Shown here: positions 25,733-35,691 of the stretch, one piece after another
How the letters are laid out: each line of letters opens with the position of its first letter
Numbering within the stretch: position 1 is the stretch's first letter
Assembly (NCBI RefSeq): GCF_000218685.1
Contig: NW_006763301.1
Span: 930,001 to 994,000 of the forward strand
Length of the DNA stretch: 64,000 bases
DNA from: Serpula lacrymans var. lacrymans S7.9
Lineage: Eukaryota; Basidiomycota; Agaricomycetes; Boletales; Serpulaceae
Direction: 5' to 3'
The notes under the pieces: generated by a model
What the model saw: only the letters and a program-made list of their open reading frames with translations
Database searches by the model: none
What the model was told of the DNA's origin: nothing
Program-made: the position numbers and the translations under genes

Positions 25733-26805
25733 TCAAGGCAAAAGTAAGTTCTGGCGAATTCTGGCTAAATCCTCGCTGGTCAATTTCATATGCTCCTTGG
25801 CATAATTCTCTGCTCCGCCGAACACTTCTCGAATGCACTGCAGCACTGCAGTCATCGCTTCAGGTCTTTCAACAAACGGTGAGTAAAAAAGAACAAAAGT
25901 TGGAGACCGAGGCACACTCACATTGCGCTGAGGAAGACCCTCAACCCTTTAGGATGGTCGATATATGCCTGGTTGCGAGCTTCAAACTCTGCTATCATCC
26001 TCGGCAATGCAGACTCTAAGCCGATGTTCGAAAGAACGTAATCTTTGACGATATCCTCATCGGAGACACCAAGGAGCTAAAATCGGGTCAGTCATCCTAT
26101 CGCAGAAAGAATCGTAGAAGCCATTATACCAATAGAAGTAGAACTATCGCTAACCCTGTCCTGTCCTTCCCAGCTGAAGTAGCAGTTTTGTCGTTGAGAT
26201 TTAGCCTGTGGTGGATTGATTAGAGGCGACTCACCGGAGCAATGGACTACAACTGGCTGGTTGGGCCTATCCCTGAGATGTTTGAAGAAGTTACTGAAGA
26301 CACCTCCCGATTGTTGTAGTATGGAGGCGTATGCAACGAGGAAGGCCTACCATAACATTTTGTTAGCCCATTTATTTTATGCTTGACTGAGCATAGCTAA
26401 CTTGTATAGGGACTGTTTCAAAACCCCTTAGCCTGGAGAGAAGACCGTCAATGACATATCAACAGAGAGGTTAGAATATCCATACCTATCAGCAATCTCC
26501 GCATAAGTTTGGTCTTCAGGCAGGTCATCTTCTCGCTTGACGTACACCCATTCGATACCGGGGATGTTGAGAACAAGGTCGGATGCACGGTCTAAGCGCA
26601 TGTCGGTGATGACGGTAACTCGGTGTCCGATGATTTGCTTTTTCCCTATCGCTGTGATGAAAATGGGATCGGCGGCACGAAAGACGATGTAGGGTCTGAT
26701 CTTGACGGCGGAGGAAGCGTTGTGGATCGTGCGGACATTGTCAATGCCGTCGAAATGGACAAAAGGCGGGGGAAGTTGGGCAGAGGACTTTTCAATTTGA
26801 TCCAT
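25733..26805 (-). CDS. Y_phosphatase3-type tyrosine phosphatase, single domain (1)
   Basis: Six exons: 26805-26486, 26432-26402, 26346-26235, 26173-26130, 26076-25922 and 25865-25733; 264 residues. The N-terminus has LPPPFVHFDGIDNVRTIH, then RAADPIFITAIGKKQI and VITDMRLDRASD, the standard opening of the Y_phosphatase3 (PF13350) family. The signature HCSAGKDRTG is split by intron 3; the nucleophile is Cys153 and the phosphate-binding Arg is present. The C-terminal helix region contains MIAEFEARNQAYIDHPKGL and IRQNLLLP before the stop. Fungal and bacterial members dephosphorylate phosphotyrosine or phosphoinositides; the substrate here is unknown. Exon 2 is only 31 nt. All catalytic residues are intact, so this copy looks functional. 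It is convergent with paralogue A. Confidence 0.86.
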
Positions 26806-28967
26806 GGTTGGCGGGCGATATTCAGAGGAGGACGATGAGATGGTGGAATTGGGCGAAATGGATAGGCAGTTGAGAGCTCGACGTCGCAGAACGAAGGCGA
26901 GAGGGGTTTGCTGGTAAATTCCCTTTCAAACAGCCTTTCTTAAATATCCATTTCGAAGTGAGCGCTAGTCTTTAACTACAGAAGTCTTCCTGCACAACCC
27001 CTTGGGTCTTAGATCCAATAGTCCTCGTTCCCTTGTCACTGGGCCGCGCATGCGTCATCCAGCATCACGGTGCAACCGTAATACGTTCTGTAGACAAAAG
27101 TCAGGTGCCTCTGCCATCAGTAAGATGGCACGGAGAGCTATGGATCATTACCTGAGATTCTCAACATCTTGACAGTTCGATGTAGGCGTGCAACTTCTAG
27201 CGTCGACTCATACCCATTGGACGATGTGTTTTCGTCCAAGTCATTCCCGTATTGGATCAGTCACTGTATAAGATCATCGATATAGATTCAATAGTATTTG
27301 ACGCCAGGAATATACTTACAAGGTGGTGTTTTCAAGGATGGTTGATATACTTATACCTCAGATCCAAGTCACAGCGATGGTGACTACCAGTGATGGAGTT
27401 TGAATATTATAGATGCGGGCATCCGGGTATATTTCCAGCAAAAAAGCTAACACACTAGCATGTCAACACAAACGTTCACCTGTTACAAACTTGCTATTAA
27501 AAGCTTTAACGTTTGAGTACTTTTGAATTTTGAGTACTTCAATGGATTTCAGAGTGGCTGCTTGGCGCATCGAGCACACACTAGCAGGTCAGGAATCCGT
27601 AATGATTCAGATGATCAAAACGCCCATCGAGAGCGGTACTTAGCCTTTGGGAGATGGAGTGCAAACAAATAGGTGCGCACGATTGACGTCCAAGCCGCGA
27701 AAGAGCAAACAAAGTTGTAGGTGTCACCATCACTGTGTTGCCTGTCTCAGAATGATACTCTCGTATTGTTTTAGGGTAGGTGCATTCTCGTGCGCTAGCG
27801 GTCAGTAGCATTGACAACAATCCTTTGGAGCGATATTATAAAGCCTACCTACCCTACGATACCTCTAACTTAGCAGATATCTCGACTAGTAAGATGGAAT
27901 GGGAGATCATACTGCTCTATTTGTGTTCGCCTGAGCAGTGACCTAGAAGCACGATGGAGAAAATATGAAGAAAGTTTGGGCTCAGGGATGTAGGTTGTCA
28001 ACAGCAGATCTGAGTCGACGATATACTGATGCAACATGCTTTGTGATGACGCGGGGTGTTTTGAAGTGAATAGGGAGAGACTGCGCGTCTGATTTGAACG
28101 GAGTGTACATGACGGTGGTCACAAATGGAGAGTAGCCTGCAGAGATGAAGGCGACATGCTGGACTACGGGTGCAAAATAGCGTGCGAGCCTGCTCAATAG
28201 AGGGTCGAGCGAAAGATAATGGTGGGAAGTACTATGAAGAGAGTACTGTTGACCTCCTTGATACACACGCATCACCACGCACGACCCAGTTTTACGACCT
28301 TTCCCTTCAACGATGACATAGACTCGTCAGGGTTTTCCAAGGCACACATCTTGCATCAAGAATGGTGTCCGGCAAGGATCTATCAAATGTTCCATTCTTC
28401 GGTTCAAGATGATGGCATCGCCCGGAGGTTTGCACATCCCTGCGGTTCTCGATTGTACTATCGTGACATAGAAAAACGACATGTGCCAAGGGTGGCCGCG
28501 AATGACTGCGAAGGACATATCTTTCTATTGGACGATTAGCTCTTGGCAAGACCAGTAGATCCGCGTACCCCATGACGGGGCCGTTTTATCCATAGACAAG
28601 ATGAAGCAACTGGAAGGTCGAAGCACCTTTGGAGGACACAAATGGACCACTGGCGTGAGAAGGTACGCGATGCAATGTCGTAAACGCCAGCAAGGCCCCG
28701 CATTCTTAGATGAGTCTCTCGAATGGTCCGTCAACATCTGACCGAAATTGGTCTTCAAAAGTATGTTGGAGGAAGTTTTGGAAACCCAAATGGGATTAGC
28801 TCAGATTTTTGAATTGCGCTTAGCCATAAAACTATCAAGCGAGTTCGACCACTTTGCAGATGAATACCCATCTCTATTCAATTGATACTAGAAACAGCGA
28901 TGACCACTAAGCCTCATCAATCGAGCTCATCAGGGCTCAAACACACTACTAGTATGACATCGTTCCG
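26806..28967. other. Gene-poor stretch, about 2.2 kb
   Basis: No gene can be supported. Several short frames exist on both strands (27581-27820, 27982-28278, 28219-28758). A minus-strand run around 27050-27290 can be spliced into a short Cys-containing C-terminus, but nothing ties it to a family. It may hold decayed genes. Confidence 0.4.
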
Positions 28968-29581
28968 AGTCTACGTGAAGTTGCACCTATCATTAGGGAA
29001 GTTCCCTAACGGTCCCACTGGCACCAAAACATGAGGTGAGGTTCTTTTCAAGGCGTATGACTTATCGAGAAAGGTGTCAAGTAAGAGCCGTCAAACTTAC
29101 TTGATTATTCGGTTCTAGGTGTTTTGAGAAGTGATTGAAGCGTCCGGAGGATTCGAACAATAAGCGGTTTGCGCCATTGACTAACAAGCAATCGAGTCTG
29201 AGAAACTACAAACGGTTTTGGAGGTACTAGGTCTCTTTCAGTCATCTCTTCTTCGATAGCCTATCTTCGATGACTTTTCCATGAGGCACTTACTCCCTTT
29301 CTGCCCTCTCCATTGGTAGTTGGCTTACTCACCAATGTCGGCCGTCGTGGACGCCACCCCCTTATGGCCACTCAGCAATACTCATCCTTGTGGAGTCCCG
29401 TCGTGTTCGGCTTGTTGAATACGTTTGGCCAGCCGGAGATTCTTCTTCCCTTCAGCTGTCTCGTAAATTCCCTCCACCCTGATTACTCACCCCCCACTCG
29501 ACAATTCTGGCCCCAAGCCGCGTTACAGGCTATATTGTCTCCTCATATTATTACTATGTCACACTCATCTCGCCGTTAGCT

Positions 29582-29587
29582 TATAAG
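29582..29587 (+). promoter_or_regulatory. TATA-like element of paralogue B
   Basis: TATAAG in the context GCTTATAAGACTCCAAGTACTT, 90 bp before the ATG. It is conserved in paralogues A and C. Confidence 0.55.
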
Positions 29588-29671
29588 ACTCCAAGTACTT
29601 TTCCTCCTACCTCACACTTTCTTCCCCATCGCTCATCAACCTCTTTCAGAGTTGTCTTTTACTATCACTAA

Positions 29672-31015
29672 ATGGCTTCTAACACAACATCCCTCACTGT
29701 ATGTCCGCTATTTTGCACCCCTTTGCACCTACTGACGTTCACTGCACTCAGGGATCGCAACCTAACGCGAATGTTAACGATGGCGGATGGCCTAAACCAG
29801 AAGATGGCACAGTTGAGCGTAGCGTCGGCGGTTCTGATTGGTCGACGTACACCGAGAACCCTGGGTCGCCTTACCCCTATTCCGCTGAAACTTCATTCGA
29901 TCTTCCCGTCAACGACGACCTTCTCTACTTCATAGCTCGTGGCGGCGCCAACATGGGTCACTTAAACATCGTGAACTCGAGCGTCGTCAAAGATACCGCC
30001 GATGTCCTTGTGCACGTGGACTACAAAACTCAGGAGGATTTAGATCATGCTAATATCTGCCTATTGAAGAAAGAGGAGGAAAATGGAGAAGGCGTTGGTA
30101 TCTATGTGAGTTTGTTTTGCCCCTTCTGACCGTATAGACTGTGGCGGCTTTCTTAACGCCTTGTTAGACTCCCGACGACTGGCACCCCATTCCGAACGAC
30201 CCACTGCGTTTCACAGCCACAGTGACACTTCCTGCCACCTCTGATGGCAAACCTTTGAATATCAAGAGGTTCGAAAGTACTTCCACTGACTACGTCAATA
30301 CAATTGGGGACATCAAAGCTTCGGTTTCCTTCGGTGCTCTCACCATACAGTCTGGTGCAGGCATTACCTCAGGCGTAAGCTTTCCTTGTATTTCGCTTTG
30401 CTAGCACGCTTATTTAAATTTTTCTAGTCTGTCTTTGCAGGCGTCGGCACGTTCAACGATGCTAAGGCTTCTATCAAGGGCGCATTCGATGTCTCCGAAT
30501 CGCTCGCGCTCACTGTTGCGAATGCAGAAATCAACGCCCAAATTGGCCTTGTGGCTGGAACTCAAAGTGACAGGTTTGTACATGGCCCCGTTGATGAATA
30601 CAGTATACTAACTGATGCATCCTTTAGTTCTACCACTGATGCAGCCTCTGGCGGTGACTTCAAAGTGTCTGCTACTGCCAGCAGGGGACCCATCACCCTT
30701 GTCTACACGAGCTCGCCTGTCAACTCTATTCAAAGCCTTGTAGCGTCTACCGTGAATGCGCCCGTGAAAGTGACGCTGAACAACGCCTACGAAGGTGCTT
30801 TCACTGTTGACTCATCTTCTGCCCCGGTGCATGTCAACAAAGGTAGTACCTCAGACCCTTCGGGGCAAGGCAGAACGCGTGTTGTGGATCAGAAATCTGG
30901 GGGCATGGACCATATCACAGGTTCAGCGTATTGGCAGCCCAATAGCGGACCGGGAGTTACTCAAGGCACTGTCCAAATCACCACGACTAGGGCACCCATC
31001 ACCCTTGTCGTTTGA
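29672..31015 (+). CDS. Adhesin-like beta-repeat protein B (DUF7330-like), leaderless
   Basis: Five exons: 29672-29698, 29752-30105, 30168-30374, 30428-30573 and 30628-31015; 373 residues. The body is closely similar to protein A, with DGGWPKPEDGTVERS, AETSFDLPVN, FAGVGTFNDAK, NAYEGAF, DPSGQGR and SAYWQPNSGPG. Intron sequences are also similar to those of A, pointing to recent duplication or gene conversion. The first exon is only nine codons (MASNTTSLT) and encodes no signal peptide, and no upstream ATG exists between the TATA box and this start. The protein is therefore predicted to be cytosolic, unlike A and D. Relative to A, exon 4 lacks about ten codons after the AQIGL block. No catalytic motif is visible. 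Confidence 0.78.
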
Positions 31016-32013
31016 AGTGGATGGTAATTTCTGGCTAGGTTGCGAAGTGATTTGTATTCAAAGTAGCTTTTTGTTTGTTTTATCATCTTGCCCTTGTTGT
31101 ACTACTATTGTTGTAACGAAACGTTTTGAAAGTGATCGTTGATTGCATGAGTGCTAACTGTAAGCGGAAAAGTATGGTGTTTGTGTAAAATCGGGTGGTC
31201 CGCGTACACAACTACTAGTGTAATAGCGTATTCGATAAAGCATCTGGTATCACTTAGGTGTTACACCGCAAAAAAAGTCGGATTTTCAACCATGGATATT
31301 TCCCGCCAATCTCCGGATGTTCTGGTGATATCCACGAGATATTGACCGGATATCCGAAGGTTGATATCTTCTGAGAATATGCTCATTTTTGGTGCATATT
31401 GACAAGATATCCATCGAGGACTTAGGCATTTTTCCATTTCGACTTGTAGACCTGTAAATCTTGAAATAATACATACTTATCTAGATGACTAAGTCCTGTA
31501 CAGTAGAAGATAAGTCAAAATCCAATCCAATACCACCATAAGATGGTGTAACGAGGCTGAAACCCGAATCGACTCACCTGGCGCTAGGCGTCTGACCACG
31601 CTCTTTGAACATGCGAACACTTATCTCCGTCACTCCTTTCGTCCACGCTCCTTATGGACTGCTGCTTCTCCTGTGTTTGCACTTATTAGTTTGCTGATCC
31701 CTGTCGCTACTGTAGACGTATAAAGTCCAGATGTAATCGATATGGAGGAGTAGCTTGAATTGACTAGACTTACACCAGTTATAGTACGAAAGCTCGACTT
31801 GGGGCGTTAGCGTCACGCGAACGTCACATTTTTTTAACTCTAAACAGTCTAAACTACCAACAGAAAACCACCTTGTTCCGACAGGAATACCGCCTCTCCT
31901 CGAATCCGGACTTGATCAACCTGCGATGACTGGACCGGCACCCATGACTGCTCCCATAACCTCCTCTCCCACTCCCCACTATAACCTTTGTACTAGGAGC
32001 AAGGTGTCAGGAC
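31016..32013. other. Intergenic region before the Copia element
   Basis: About 1 kb without supported genes. Between about 31280 and 31420 the motif GATATC / GATAT recurs many times on both strands, giving potential local hairpins. The end (32005-32018) is the perfect inverted repeat TGTCAG-GA-CTGACA at the Copia LTR edge. Confidence 0.4.
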
Positions 32014-32256
32014 TGACAAAACCGGATAAACCCGGTCTCTGCCGAAGCAGCCATTGTTCCATTGTTCTCCATGGAGCATAGCCACCACTCCATGGAGTAA
32101 CCATTGTTCTCCTAGGAGCACAATTGTACTCCTAGGAATCATTATACTGTAGCGAGTAGCACCTCCGACTATAAGTAGTAGGGGGTTTAGTATAGAAATA
32201 CCTCAGTCATTTCTATAGCCTCTCAGGCAGCGGCTGAGTTTCACTTAGGTTTATTA
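32014..32256 (+). repeat. Copia left LTR (243 bp)
   Basis: It matches the right LTR along its length, with 29 bp of extra sequence. The extra bases are an 8-bp repeat and a 21-bp unit that includes a second copy of the palindrome CTCCATGGAG. The right end is set where the copies diverge and the primer-binding site begins. Confidence 0.82.
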
Positions 32257-32268
32257 GGTTATGAGCCC
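32257..32268 (+). promoter_or_regulatory. Copia primer-binding site (half-tRNA iMet type)
   Basis: GGTTATGAGCCC directly follows the left LTR. It is complementary to the anticodon stem-loop of initiator tRNA-Met (GGGCUCAUAACC), the priming site used by copia and Ty5 with a cleaved half-tRNA. Confidence 0.8.
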
Positions 32269-32325
32269 TAGTGCGCAAAAGCTACGCAGGAAATAATTCT
32301 TATTTGAAACGGCAACCTCGGAACC

Positions 32326-32919
32326 ATGACCACAGCACGCGATACATCCGCATGTCCAGTTCTCACTGGACCCAACAATTTTCAGATATGGAAACTCTGG
32401 ATCATCTCAAAGCTACGTCGGGAAAAAATTCTCTGGGTTGTTACTGGAGAGGAGCTTAAGCCCTCACCAGAAAAACCTACCTCCTTGGAGGATCCTGAGA
32501 TCACCTGGATACTTAAGGATGAGAAGGCACATGGAATCATCCAGGACCACATCTCTGATGCCCTCCTAATGAGGACTGGAGACCTCACCAGCTCCAAGGA
32601 GTTATTTGATAAACTTGTCTCACTCCATCAAACATCCAACATTGCCTCGGCCTTCTATTCATTCCAGCAACTCACAAAATTGTCCTGGGATGGGACATCA
32701 CCTATCCAGGACCACATTGCGAAAATCCAGACAATTGATTCACACCTCTCTGGAATGAAACTACGAGTTGATACCAAACTCATGGCTTTTGCTCTTCTCC
32801 AATCTCTCCCATGCGCTCCTGAATGGCAAATATTTCAGTCATCAGTAATCAACACGATTGAAGAAAATAAACTTACCTTTGATGTAGTTGAGATCCGGAT
32901 CACTGCAGAAGTTGCATGA
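32326..32919 (+). pseudogene. gag: Copia gag (UBN2 type), cut short by an in-frame TGA
   Basis: From ATG 32326 the frame gives 197 residues with the UBN2/Retrotran_gag_2 pattern: GPNNFQIWKLWIISKLRR, then ELFDKLVSLHQTSN, and YSFQQLTKLSWDGTSPIQDH. The TGA at 32917-32919 interrupts a frame that stays open beyond it, through a Cys/His knuckle-like segment (WCNFHKAKSHNTSEC) and on to the protease motif. The stop most simply reflects a C-to-T change (CGA to TGA). Gag would form the virus-like particle; this copy could make only its N-terminal part. Confidence 0.8.
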
Positions 32920-34781
32920 CAGTCCGGGAAGGCCCCTGGAGGTTCCGAATCAGCACTCAAATCCGAGGAGAAATGGTGTAACTTCCACAAAGCCAAATCA
33001 CACAACACCTCGGAGTGTCAAACACTTCAGTCAGCTGAAAAAGGTCAAAGGAAGAAGGGAAAGGAAAGACACAAGGATAAAGGAAAAGAGAAGGAAAAGG
33101 CAAATACAGCGGAGCAATCATCTGGATCTGACTCTGAGGAGGAACAAAGTCATATTGCATTGGAACATGTACATATTTCCAAGCCCCTTGCTAAACACAT
33201 TCAAGCTTACCTTGTGTCGGAACCCGATAAGACCAAAACAACAATTATTATTGACTCCGGAGCAACATCCCACATGGTCCCTCACCGCTCCTGCATACCA
33301 TGTTCTGCATCCTCCGAGGACAATCAGTTTTGGGGATGAATCCTCTGTAAATGCAATTGGCATTGGAACAGTAATCCTACAAGCAACTGTTGGCAAAAAG
33401 GACTACAATATTGCACTGTCAAATGTCTTACTTGTGCCAAACTTCACGTTAGCACTCGTCTCTGTCCACAAATTGTCCAAAACGGGGTTATCAACACTTT
33501 TTCCAGCAGGGTCAAATGCTTGTGAAGTTCGGAAAAAGGAGGAACTTATCCTCACTGCGTTACACAAGCGAGGACTTTATCACATCCAAGCAAAACCCAA
33601 AATCAACCTGGAGTCAGCTTTTGCAGCAGTAGATGTAAATTTATTGCACAGGAGAATGGGACACATTGGAATGGACCACTTGCAACGAATGGTTACAAAA
33701 AGACAGTTCCAGGACATAGACACCCTTACCAGAACCCCAGAGTTTTGTGAACCTTGTGCTTTAGGAAAGATGAAGAAATTACCTTTCAAGTCCACTGGAG
33801 GAAACCGAGCCAAGCTCCCCATACAAATTGTGCACACAGATGTTGGAGGACCAATCAAACCAACTTCCAGGGAGGGTTTTTGGTACTGGATTATCATTGT
33901 AGATGATTTCTCCAAATTTCCATGGATATATTTCCTAAAACATAAAAGTGAAGTACTGGAACAATACAAGCAATGGAAAGAAGATGTCCAAACATTCTTC
34001 CGGACTCATTTGGGAGAAGAAAACTTCACTCCACTATACACAGAATTCCTCCGGAGCGATGGGGGAGGAGAATATACTGGCAATGCATTCAAAAATCAAC
34101 TCCGAGGAGATGGTGTCATCCAAGAAACTACAGCTGCAGATACTCCGGAACAAAATGGCATTGCAGAACGCATGAATCAGACATTGGCTACATTAGCAAC
34201 CACTATGCTCCATGATTCCAAGCTCCCAAAGTCATTTTGGGTAGATGCCATGCAAACAGCTGCATATATCACAGCACGCAGCCCAGCATCAGGACTCCAT
34301 GGAAAGACCCCATATGAAATACTGTTTAAAAGGAGAGTTGATCCAACTTTGTTTCGCCCTTTTGGATGCCAAGCATATGCCTTGATTCCGAAAGACAAAA
34401 GGCAAGGGAAGTTTTACTCCAAGGGGCGCAAAGCCATAATGGTTGGCTACACACATGGAAAGCAAGCCTACAAACTCCTAGACACTGAAAAACGGACTGT
34501 GTTTTCCAGTCGGCATGTCATATTCAATGAATCCAGAAAGGTACAAAAGGATGACCCTGCTCCCTGGAACACAGACACTAGCACAGATCAGTGGGAGGGA
34601 CTCATTCCAGAGAATGCTCACTATCCAGACCAAAAAACATTGGAGGAGGATGATCCTGACCCTCAGATCCGAGATCCAAATGAATTACAAATGGAACCAC
34701 ATCTCCAAGGAGATGTTCCACAAGCAATGAAACCATATCAGCATGAAGATGTTCCGAGAGCAGTGGGGCAATACCTCCATG
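32920..34781 (+). pseudogene. pol: Copia protease and integrase part of pol, broken
   Basis: The protease active-site motif DSGATSHM lies at about 33252-33275, in the gag frame. Just after it, within about 33285-33305, the frame must change by one base to reach ISFGDESSVNAIG and the integrase. The integrase region shows the zinc-binding HRRMGHIGMDHL ... CEPCALGK block, GAG-pre-integrase homology, and the catalytic core with HTDVGGP, RSDGGGEYTG and EQNGIAERMNQT, covering the D, D and E residues. The frame then runs through an FGCQAYALIPKDKR block to the CCATG target site, where the Gypsy element begins. The continuation is at 41440. Confidence 0.85.
34777..34781 (+). repeat. Target-site duplication CCATG, left copy
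   Basis: CCATG immediately precedes the TGTTACG start of the Gypsy left LTR and recurs at 41440-41444 immediately after the TTACA end of the right LTR. Confidence 0.93.
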
Positions 34782-35015
34782 TGTTACGATAACACAATTT
34801 CCGGACATCTCCTTTCCTTTTTATTCTCCGCTTTAAACTTTATACTTTAAGTGCCACGCGGCATTTCCCTTTCTCGCGCCGCGTTGCCTTTCTTTTACTT
34901 TTAGACTTAACTCTCTCACGCAGTGGAGCTGGCCATACGGGCTAGACCCTATGACATCATCAGCCACTGCCTTCATCAACTGTATAGTACACATGTACAA
35001 ACAAACCTGTAGTAG

Positions 35016-35023
35016 TATATATA
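35016..35023 (+). promoter_or_regulatory. Gypsy LTR TATA box
   Basis: TATATATA lies 33 bp before AGCGAGTCCT. That is the spacing expected if transcription starts at the A that opens the self-priming sequence. Confidence 0.6.
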
Positions 35024-35048
35024 CCCCAATAGATCCAGGAGACTTCTC

Positions 35049-35058
35049 AGCGAGTCCT
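35049..35058 (+). promoter_or_regulatory. Predicted RNA 5' end / self-primer sequence
   Basis: AGCGAGTCCT is the exact reverse complement of the ten bases at 35175-35184. In Tf1/sushi elements the first bases of the RNA fold back to the site next to the LTR and prime reverse transcription. Confidence 0.55.
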
Positions 35059-35174
35059 CCTGTTGTATACCAACTAACTCACTGCAGCCCAAGGGGTACC
35101 CACTCCCCAACTTCCACTACCTTTATAGTGTGTTCCTGTGTGCGCCAGAGTAACTAACTCTTGGTTGTTACATT

Positions 35175-35184
35175 AGGACTCGCT
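35175..35184 (+). promoter_or_regulatory. Gypsy primer-binding site, self-priming type
   Basis: AGGACTCGCT begins two bases after the left LTR. It does not begin with TGG, as a tRNA 3'-end site would, but it is fully complementary to 35049-35058. Confidence 0.6.
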
Positions 35185-35691
35185 CTTTCTACTCTCTCGC
35201 ACGTTTGTGCAAAAAGTCCCACTGGGCACCCGGACTCCAGGGTGAAGGAGATTGGTTAGCGGTTAGGAATATCCCACATAGCAGATAGGTGCGCTCCTAG
35301 CGACGGCCTTGTAGTGCTTCGGGAGAAGAACGCAAACCTTCGATACGCGGCCCCCAGCGTTAAGGGGAGTACCTTAGCTCAGCAGTCGGTGTGGAACCAC
35401 TGTTGATTAGATTTAGAACACAAACTTTCACTTTCGAATACCTCTGACCAGGCCGGGCACTTGCCTCCGCCAGTCTGGAGAAGGGTTGACAGCTTAACAA
35501 GCGGACCACCCCCTGACAACCGTTTGGACCAGGGTTTATTACGTTTACATTTTAGATACATTTTCAAATACTATAGTGTGGGTAGTCGGAGATTGAGATC
35601 CGATACTCAGCTGGGAAGAGGTTGATCCGCAGATAGCAAGCGGGGACCCCCAGTTACCTATTTTTACGTTACCCAAAGAGAACAAGTCGAC
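35185..35691. other. Gypsy untranslated leader
   Basis: About 500 bp between the primer-binding site and the gag ATG. No ORF of note; presumably it holds the packaging signal. Confidence 0.5.

Larger units (their letters stand above)
28968..31015 (+). repeat. Duplicated cassette copy 1 (promoter plus paralogue B)
   Basis: From about 28968 this segment is alignable by eye with 46139-48207, including some 700 bp of non-coding DNA upstream of the gene. Shared blocks include GGGAAGTTCC, CACTGGCACCAAA, GAGAAAGGTG, the TATA region and the leader. Sequence identity is clearly lower than between the Gypsy LTRs, so the duplication is older. Confidence 0.7.
34782..35172 (+). repeat. Gypsy left LTR (391 bp)
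   Basis: Starts TGTTACGATAAC and ends TTGGTTGTTACA. It is identical to the right LTR apart from a T/C difference at 35045. It contains a TATA box at 35016-35023 and a predicted transcript start at about 35049. Confidence 0.93.

Noticed and set aside
28219..28758. Possible gene on either strand in the gene-poor stretch
   Set aside because: Frames overlap on both strands, cannot be joined by sensible introns, and show no recognisable motif.
32005..32018. Inverted repeat TGTCAG-GA-CTGACA as a DNA transposon terminus
   Set aside because: It sits across the Copia LTR edge and has no partner elsewhere; the LTR explains its right half.
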